A stretch of 21,060 bases of DNA, taken from assembly GCA_964423615.1 (NCBI GenBank), contig CAYRFQ010000117.1, positions 1 through 21,060 of the forward strand, written 5' to 3'. This DNA comes from CAYRFQ01 sp964423615 (GTDB lineage: Bacteria; Planctomycetota; Planctomycetia; Gemmatales; Gemmataceae). The position numbers were made by a program, and so were the translations under genes. Below the pieces are notes generated by a model. That model was not told where the DNA came from, made no database searches, and saw only the letters and a list, made by a program, of their open reading frames with translations. Position 1 is the first letter of the stretch, and each line of letters starts with the position of its first letter. This document shows positions 16,797-21,060 of the stretch, piece by piece.

Positions 16797-17285
16797 CTAT
16801 GGTTTCATCCAATTCGCGAGGAGTGGCGGGTTTTTCGAGAATCTGCAGGGTTAATGCAAAGGTATTATCCTATCATCCATCCAAGTCAAAGGGCAAACAA
16901 CAAACGCTCGGGACGGTCCTTTGGTGCCGAATGCCCTACCGAACTAGAACCCCAATGTCCCTGAGCTTCTTGGGCAGCTGGGCAAAATCGATCACCAAAT
17001 GCGGATTGTATTGGTTCCTTTATCCAGGGGCGTTGCCCCAGGCTACGTCGAACTTGGCCTTCGGTCAAAATGACACGGACAACAGAAAAACCGGACGGTC
17101 AGTTATTTCGCGTTCTCAAGGGTCAGTTTTTTCTCGAAACCAGGGCAACAGGACACGATGTACCTGCTACTATTGACGCGTAGTTTTCAGTAACTTCGGC
17201 AAGAGGCAGAGTCGAACAATACGCGGAATTTGATTGCTCCTTGCGGCCCTCAACAAGCATCCCTCCTGAGCTGTTCCCATTTACT
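16797..17285. other. Divergent intergenic region, 489 bp
   Basis: This must contain promoters for the minus-strand cytochrome/sulfatase set and the plus-strand membrane protein. One two-hairpin repeat lies at 17024-17068. The remaining sequence shows no gene I would defend. Confidence 0.55.
17024..17068 (+). repeat. Two-hairpin dispersed repeat, copy 2
   Basis: Hairpin 1 is GGGGC-GTT-GCCCC (17027-17039), flanked by CC and GG that can extend it. The linker GGCTACG comes next. Hairpin 2 is TTGGCC-TTC-GGTCAA (17054-17068). Compared with 1981-1995, one C became T in the second arm, but the pair is kept as G-U. This is the kind of change expected if structure is retained. Confidence 0.6.
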
Positions 17286-17771
17286 ATGACGACTTTCCGA
17301 CGTTTGGTCCTTTTACTGTCATTGATGTTCTGGCAAGGCGGTTTCATGTTTTATGGTGCCGTCGTAGTTCCGGTTGGCAGTGGAATCTTGCAATCTCACA
17401 CCACCCAAGGGTTCGTCACTCGATCGGTAACGAACTTTTTGAATCTGGCCGGTGTCCTTGCCGTGGGTGTGTGGTTGCTCGAATTGATGATGACGCGAGA
17501 GTCGAGAACAACGTTCGCTCGACTTCGTTGGTTGGGTTGGGGTCTGATAGTCACGACACTGTGTCTTCAGGGATGGCTTCACCTCGAACTCGACGCTGAG
17601 TTGGTTCCGGAACTCCATCAAGTCCTCGATCGGCCCCGGTTTCAGTCGTTGCACAGTTGGTATCTTATCGTTAGCACAGTACAGTGGGCACTGGCTTTGG
17701 TGTTACTCGTGTTGACGCTCAACAACTGGCAAGCGAACGATCGGCTTTGGCAGAGGGTGACGCGGTCATGA
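17286..17771 (+). CDS. TMEM205/DUF4149-like membrane protein
   Basis: This encodes 161 residues from the ATG at 17286; a TTG 45 bases upstream is less likely because it adds a Pro-rich lead before the first membrane helix. There are about four predicted hydrophobic segments. The first contains WQGGFMFYGAVVVPVG, a pattern typical of the DUF4149/TMEM205 group, and the fourth is the C-terminal VQWALALVLLVLTL. The third is preceded by a loop carrying RWLGWG. The biochemical role of the family is unclear. The stop codon overlaps the ATG of the following NADAR gene, so the two are almost certainly one transcriptional unit. Ribosome binding site weak. Confidence 0.7.
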   Translation: MTTFRRLVLLLSLMFWQGGFMFYGAVVVPVGSGILQSHTTQGFVTRSVTNFLNLAGVLAVGVWLLELMMTRESRTTFARLRWLGWGLIVTTLCLQGWLHLELDAELVPELHQVLDRPRFQSLHSWYLIVSTVQWALALVLLVLTLNNWQANDRLWQRVTRS

Positions 17772-18214
17772 CGATTTACTTTTATTCGAAAACGGACGAT
17801 TACTACTGGCTCTCCAACTTTTCCAAACACGGTTTCCAGCTCGATGGCGAGTATTGGCCTACCGTCGAACATTACTTTCAAGCCCAGAAATTTCCTGGAA
17901 GCGAGCAAGCCTCAAAAATTCGCAAGGCGAGGACTCCTCGTGATGCCAAGAAATTCGGTCGTGATCGGTCCGAGCCTCTCCGTGAAGATTGGGAAGACGT
18001 CAAGGACGATGTCATGCGGTCGGCGGTATTGCAGAAATTCAAGACGCATCAGGAACTGCAAGAAATGCTTCTGGCCACAGGAAACGAAGAATTGGTTGAG
18101 AATGCTCCGAGTGATTACTATTGGGGATGTGGAGCCGACGGAACCGGGAAGAATAGGCTCGGGGAGATTTTGATGGAGATCCGAGCCCAGTTTGCCCAGG
18201 GTTCCGTTGACTAG
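17768..18214 (+). CDS. ybiA: YbiA/NADAR family protein
   Basis: This encodes 148 residues. The start at 17768 forms ATGA with the previous gene's TGA, suggesting translational coupling. The whole protein is one NADAR domain: YFYS near the N-terminus, LSNFS, WPTVEHYFQAQKF at residues 30-42, and WGCGADGTGKNRLG at residues 119-132, all signature segments of the YbiA family. E. coli YbiA is reported to cleave the N-glycosidic bond of early riboflavin-pathway intermediates. Other NADAR proteins act on ADP-ribosylated nucleic acid, paired with DarT-like enzymes. No DarT-like gene or riboflavin gene lies in this window, so the substrate here is open. All signature motifs look intact. Confidence 0.92.
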   Translation: MTIYFYSKTDDYYWLSNFSKHGFQLDGEYWPTVEHYFQAQKFPGSEQASKIRKARTPRDAKKFGRDRSEPLREDWEDVKDDVMRSAVLQKFKTHQELQEMLLATGNEELVENAPSDYYWGCGADGTGKNRLGEILMEIRAQFAQGSVD

Positions 18215-18228
18215 AGCGTTTAACGCTC
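18214..18228 (+). terminator. Short palindrome at the end of ybiA
   Basis: GAGCGTTTAACGCTC starts at the last base of the stop codon and can form a six-base stem. No T-run follows, so intrinsic termination is doubtful. Confidence 0.3.
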
Positions 18229-18354
18229 GTGTTGGGTACAGCTCGCAGTCGCCAAAGTTCTTAGGCCAAGTGCTCCCTTCTCGAGATAGGATTCCTCCTG
18301 AATCCTTCCAGTTCCGCTGTGTTTCCCGCTTCGCTCGGGGTTGGGGGGCTTTCT

Positions 18355-18497
18355 CCCCTCGGGCGGTCGGATGAATAAGAGTCGTGTTTGTTGTGGTTCT
18401 TGGAGTTCCGTGGGTTCACACCCACGGCCAGGATCTTTCGCCCCTTCGGGGCTGAGAATCGAAAACACGACACTTGTTTATCCGACTGCCCGAGGGG
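18355..18497. repeat. Long inverted repeat (35-bp arms)
   Basis: The left arm (18355-18389, starting CCCCTCGGGCGGTCGGAT and ending GTCGTGTTT) matches the reverse complement of 18463-18497 at 31 of 35 positions. Between the arms lies the two-hairpin repeat, so the whole could fold into a large branched structure. Confidence 0.7.
18408..18452 (+). repeat. Two-hairpin dispersed repeat, copy 3
   Basis: Hairpin 1 is CCGTGGGT-TCAC-ACCCACGG (18408-18427, perfect). The linker CCAGGATCTTTC follows, then hairpin 2, GCCCC-TTC-GGGGC (18440-18452). It is nearly identical to 21013-21057. Confidence 0.75.
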
Positions 18498-18539
18498 CTG
18501 AGAATCGAAAACACGACACTTGTTGAGCCGACTGCCCAA
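18448..18539 (+). repeat. 46-bp tandem duplication
   Basis: GGGGCTGAGAATCGAAAACA and the following CGACACTTGTT occur at 18448-18478 and again, identical over 31 bases, at 18494-18524. The CCGACTGCCC that follows is also repeated at the same spacing, giving two units of 46 bases. Confidence 0.85.
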
Positions 18540-18612
18540 GCGGGCTCCAGGACTTTGGAAAGGAAAAACTGTACTCAATACAACCGGGAATCGCTCTAAT
18601 GTTCTTTTGGAA
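18534..18612 (+). repeat. Degenerate dispersed repeat, copy 2
   Basis: This is related to 2107-2183. It begins with the small hairpin GCCC-AAGC-GGGC, continues TCCAGGACTTTGGAAAGG and ends with CCGGGAATCGCTCTAA and TTCTTTTGGAA. Confidence 0.5.
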
Positions 18613-18686
18613 CTGGGTGTGGATGAATACCTGGGAGTCGTCTTTGGGCAGTCGTCTCCTGCCTGTTTCGAATGCGAAAAACGAAC

Positions 18687-19454
18687 TCACCTCCGTTTTC
18701 CCCAAATCTTCGCCAACAACGCGTATGTTTTTGGATCCACCTCTTTCAACTCACCTCGGACGAACGGATAGAAATCATTGGTCCCAAAATAGGATTCGGT
18801 CATCTCGGCAAAAAATTCCATCGGATTGGTGAGCGCGTAGTGTCGTGTCTTGTGTCCACGAATGTGCCGAACGGACTCGTACAGTTTGGCATTCTTGACG
18901 CGGAAGTAGGCGGAGCGAATCTCTTTGTGGTCGAAACTCAAAATGCGATCGTGGTAGGCGTGGGCCAGTTCGTGGAGCACGACCCATTGTTGGTCTTGGT
19001 TTCGTTCGTGGCGGATGAGTCCTTCGGCACGAGGTATGTGGACGGCTTTGGTCATGTCGGTGGAGTATCCGTTCCTGCGTAGCCATCCGGCCCCTGGGTG
19101 GTATTGCATCGCGCGGAGTTTATGCTCGCGATCCAGAAAGATTGGAACGTCTCGTAACTTTTTGAGTTTATCCTCGGGCATGATCAGTGAGATTCGATAG
19201 AGTTTGTTCGAGAGTACTCGCAACGCGACCTCTCCGAGTTTTTCGTGCTCGCCGGAGAGGAGACTTTTATCGACGTGGACTTTCCAGCCCTCGATTTCTT
19301 GAATCGTGTGATCGATGTGGAAGCTGACTCCTCGGGCCTCCTTTTCTTGTTTAGGAAGTGAGGGCTTTTTGGTGGTTTGCCCACGGGCCAAGTCCATTAC
19401 GCCGCCGAAGAACATAACGCCGAGGAAGAACAACGTCACCATTCGATTGGTCAT
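18687..19454 (-). CDS. Exported ATLF-like zinc metallopeptidase
   Basis: This encodes 255 residues from the ATG at 19454, chosen because it gives a signal peptide (hydrophobic about 7-20, ending near ARG). An ATG four codons on (19442) is the alternative. The C-terminal half carries VVLHELAHAYHD with the zinc-binding HELAH at residues 161-165. A downstream glutamate in NPMEFFAEMTESYFG (residues 210-224) is the likely third ligand. This spacing and the FAE-type motif resemble the lethal-factor-like (ATLF, M34-type) metallopeptidases. The N-terminal half (about 45-120) is not recognised. The protein should act outside the cytoplasm; its substrate is unknown. The gene is divergent from an adaptor-like gene across 182 bases. 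Confidence 0.8.
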   Translation of the reverse strand: MTNRMVTLFFLGVMFFGGVMDLARGQTTKKPSLPKQEKEARGVSFHIDHTIQEIEGWKVHVDKSLLSGEHEKLGEVALRVLSNKLYRISLIMPEDKLKKLRDVPIFLDREHKLRAMQYHPGAGWLRRNGYSTDMTKAVHIPRAEGLIRHERNQDQQWVVLHELAHAYHDRILSFDHKEIRSAYFRVKNAKLYESVRHIRGHKTRHYALTNPMEFFAEMTESYFGTNDFYPFVRGELKEVDPKTYALLAKIWGKRR

Positions 19455-19507
19455 CCGTATTGCCTTATCAAAAAGAAGAATCTTCAAGGAGTGCGAAGTT
19501 TTGGAAG

Positions 19508-19528
19508 CGGTTTTGATTGTGAAAACCG
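19508..19528. promoter_or_regulatory. Inverted repeat in divergent promoter region
   Basis: CGGTTTT-GATTGTG-AAAACCG is a perfect 7-bp inverted repeat with a seven-base centre. It lies between two divergent genes, where an operator would be expected. There is no evidence of a regulator. Confidence 0.3.
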
Positions 19529-19636
19529 AGATCGTATTGGAAGTGATTGTTGAGACGGTTGCAAGGACTAATCTAATGGAGGTATGATCTGGGTCGGTTG
19601 CTCTTGGCTCACCAATTTCCAAGAAAGGTGCTCGAA

Positions 19637-20227
19637 ATGCAAAGCCGGAAAATGGTCTTGAGTTTGTGGGCTGTCCTGGTTGTGGCCCAACCGACGTTTG
19701 GTCAGCTCCAGAAACGAGTCCTCGCCGATTCCTCTGATGGTTCGAAGATCGCCACCAGCGTCGATGGAATTGTCGCCACCGTGAAGGTGAAGACCGGCGA
19801 TGTCGTCAAGAAGGGTCAGGCATTGATCGTTTTGAAGTCTGACCAAATCGAATTGGATGTCCAAATCGGGAAAACGACGGTCGAAGTTGCCAAGGCCTTC
19901 GTTGACCTCACGTCTGTCCGGTTAGAATTCGCAACGACAAAGCTGGAACGGACGAAACAGCTCTTTCAACGAGGTAAAGCCTCGAAGGAGGACTTCAACA
20001 CCGCGTTTGGCCAAATGAGAGAAGCCAAGGTCGAACTGGAATCGAGTAAGACTCAACTACGCCAACGGGAACTGCAATTGAAACTCCTTGAGTTGCAGCT
20101 GGCATCGCACACCATTCGTGCTCCCTTCGAGGGAAAAGTGGTGGGGTTCTTTGTGCGAGAAGGGGAAGGCGTTCGGGCGTTGACGCCGGTCCTCCGCCTT
20201 TTGAAAATCCGTCGGGGTTCCGACTGA
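19637..20227 (+). CDS. Short HlyD/RND-adaptor-like periplasmic protein
   Basis: This encodes 196 residues from the ATG at 19637, with AAAGGTG just upstream; an earlier TTG in frame has no such site. A signal peptide covers about residues 1-22. The first half-lipoyl motif follows (TSVDGIVATVKVKTGDVVKK), then a long helical hairpin (about 70-155, rich in Glu, Lys, Leu and Gln), and the second half-lipoyl strand set (HTIRAPFEGKVVGFFVREGE). This is the barrel-sandwich and coiled-coil layout of membrane fusion proteins, but the chain stops right after it. The beta-barrel and membrane-proximal domains of full adaptors (about 350-400 residues) are missing. No efflux pump or outer-membrane channel is next to it. 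It may be a minimal adaptor or scaffold. A clean start and stop argue against recent truncation. Confidence 0.78.
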   Translation: MQSRKMVLSLWAVLVVAQPTFGQLQKRVLADSSDGSKIATSVDGIVATVKVKTGDVVKKGQALIVLKSDQIELDVQIGKTTVEVAKAFVDLTSVRLEFATTKLERTKQLFQRGKASKEDFNTAFGQMREAKVELESSKTQLRQRELQLKLLELQLASHTIRAPFEGKVVGFFVREGEGVRALTPVLRLLKIRRGSD

Positions 20228-20321
20228 CCGGATCGTCCAGACGACTGTGTCCAACTTGCTTCTGGGGTCCGACTTGCAACAATAATCCAGGTACGTATCG
20301 AAGTTTGTAAGGGACATCATC

Positions 20322-20981
20322 ATGGCGAAGCGGTTTGTTGTGATCGGGTTGGGCAATTTTGGCTCGACCATCGCAGAAGCATTACACGCGCAAGGACACG
20401 AGGTCATCGCCGTCGACACGCGTGAAGACGCCATCGATAACATCGCCCGCCACGTCACGCGTGCTGCCGAGGGAGACGGTCGGCATCTGCCGACACTCGA
20501 ACGAATCGGCGCACGCGGTGCTGATGTTGGTATCGTCAGCACGGGAGACGACATTACTGCGAGCATTCTTGCTTCTTTGTCGTTGAAGGACCTGGACGTG
20601 AAGGAAATCTTTGTGAAAGTGATTTCGCAGGACCATGCTCGCATCATGGAACGCATCGGGGTCACCGACACGACGTTCCCGGAAAGGGAATCGGCCCTGG
20701 CCCTGGGCAAACGGCTCTCTCGTGGACACCTGCTCAACTTCTTCCAGATAGGGCGAAACTTTGGTTTGCAAGAAATGGCCGTGGGAGAAAAATGGAATGG
20801 GAAGACCCTTCGTCAACTCCGACTTCGTCAACTCTACCGCATCAACGTGGTTGCTGTGAGGGACGTGATCCAAGACGAGATCATTACGAGCCCTGACCCC
20901 GACCGAGTCCTCAAAGATTCGGACTCGCTCGTAGTGGCTGGCAACGACGAAGATTTGGCCAAGGCGGCTGCGGCGAGTTAA
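20322..20981 (+). CDS. trkA: TrkA/KtrA-type potassium uptake regulator (RCK)
   Basis: This encodes 219 residues, the usual length of single-RCK subunits. AAGGG at 20309-20313 lies eight bases before the ATG. The N-terminal Rossmann fold has VIGLGNFGSTIAEAL (GxGxxG at Gly9-Gly14) and the acidic residue ending strand 2 (Asp32 in VIAVD), which together bind NAD(H) or ATP. The C-terminal TrkA_C domain follows from about residue 140 (LQEMAVGEKWNGKTLRQL, then SDSLVVAGNDEDL). The subunit sits on the cytoplasmic side of a TrkH/KtrB-type channel and gates potassium uptake. The channel gene is not in the window; it could lie beyond 21060. Confidence 0.93.
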   Translation: MAKRFVVIGLGNFGSTIAEALHAQGHEVIAVDTREDAIDNIARHVTRAAEGDGRHLPTLERIGARGADVGIVSTGDDITASILASLSLKDLDVKEIFVKVISQDHARIMERIGVTDTTFPERESALALGKRLSRGHLLNFFQIGRNFGLQEMAVGEKWNGKTLRQLRLRQLYRINVVAVRDVIQDEIITSPDPDRVLKDSDSLVVAGNDEDLAKAAAAS

Positions 20982-21010
20982 ACTCCGTTCGTTTTGATAC
21001 CGCAAGCAAG

Positions 21011-21060
21011 TTCCGTGGGTTCCCACCCACGGCTAGGATCTATCGCCCCTGCGGGGCTGA
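21011..21060 (+). repeat. Two-hairpin dispersed repeat, copy 4 (window edge)
   Basis: Hairpin 1 is CCGTGGGT-TCCC-ACCCACGG (21013-21032), the linker is CTAGGATCTATC, and hairpin 2 is GCCCC-TGC-GGGGC (21045-21057). It matches 18408-18452 closely; differences fall in both loops and the linker while both stems stay perfect. It continues past the window end. Confidence 0.75.

Larger units (their letters stand above)
18215..18686. other. Repeat-rich intergenic region, 472 bp
   Basis: This lies between the convergent ybiA and metallopeptidase genes. It carries the inverted arms at 18355-18497, a two-hairpin repeat at 18408-18452, a 46-bp tandem duplication and a degenerate repeat at 18534-18612. 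Open frames across it arise from the repeats and lack ribosome sites. Confidence 0.65.

Noticed and set aside
16864..16889. Minus-strand promoter for the cytochrome/sulfatase set (TTGACT and GATAAT)
   Set aside because: Both boxes are good but only 14 bases apart, shorter than sigma-70 promoters tolerate; not listed as a feature.
18355..18540. CRISPR-like array
   Set aside because: Only two tandem units of 46 bases with no variable spacers between fixed repeats, and no cas genes; better explained as duplication plus inverted repeats.

Overview
The window looks like a piece of a planctomycete chromosome (Planctomycetota). Four things point there. It has two DUF1501 proteins and a PSCyt1/DUF1549/DUF1553 cytochrome-type protein. 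It has a secreted sulfatase with a HEAT-like tail. It has an ECF sigma factor joined in layout to a WD40 protein. Its wide intergenic regions carry degenerate palindromic repeats. The genus cannot be named from the sequence alone; a Gemmata-like lineage is plausible but is inference.

Layout, left to right. 1-412 has no gene but carries a MITE-like palindrome. 413-1762 (-) is a Tat-exported DUF1501 protein. 1763-2407 is repeat-bearing intergenic DNA. 2408-5047 (+) is a membrane-anchored trypsin/HtrA-type protease with an N-terminal zinc ribbon and a C-terminal PPC-like domain, ending in a strong hairpin. 5048-5584 is intergenic with a second copy of the MITE-like palindrome. 5585-7591 (+) is asparagine synthetase AsnB, and 7672-8181 (+) is a small NikL-like exported protein starting at GTG. 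8278-11198 (+) is an ECF sigma factor/TM/WD40 gene split by a one-base frameshift. It converges, through a bidirectional terminator, on a minus-strand gene set read from right to left: PSCyt1/DUF1549/DUF1553 (14877-16796), sulfatase (12938-14839) and a second DUF1501 protein (11262-12728). 16797-17285 is intergenic with a repeat. 17286-18214 (+) is a two-gene unit, a TMEM205/DUF4149-like membrane protein overlapping a YbiA/NADAR protein. 18215-18686 is the most repeat-rich stretch. 18687-19454 (-) is an ATLF-like metallopeptidase, divergent from a short adaptor-like protein (19637-20227, +), which is followed by a TrkA/RCK potassium-channel regulator (20322-20981, +). The window ends inside another repeat.

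How the genes work together. The minus-strand set resembles the exported sulfatase and DUF1501/DUF1553 modules that planctomycetes carry in many copies, probably for work on sulfated or complex polysaccharide at the cell surface. The other genes look like independent housekeeping or signalling genes. No phage, IS transposase, CRISPR array, tRNA or rRNA was seen. The most interesting non-coding signal is a set of dispersed repeats. One is a two-hairpin element present four times in one orientation, whose stems change sequence while keeping their pairing. The others are a longer palindrome with inverted ends (two copies) and a composite inverted/tandem array at 18355-18612. The most interesting coding signal is the frameshift in the sigma-WD40 gene.
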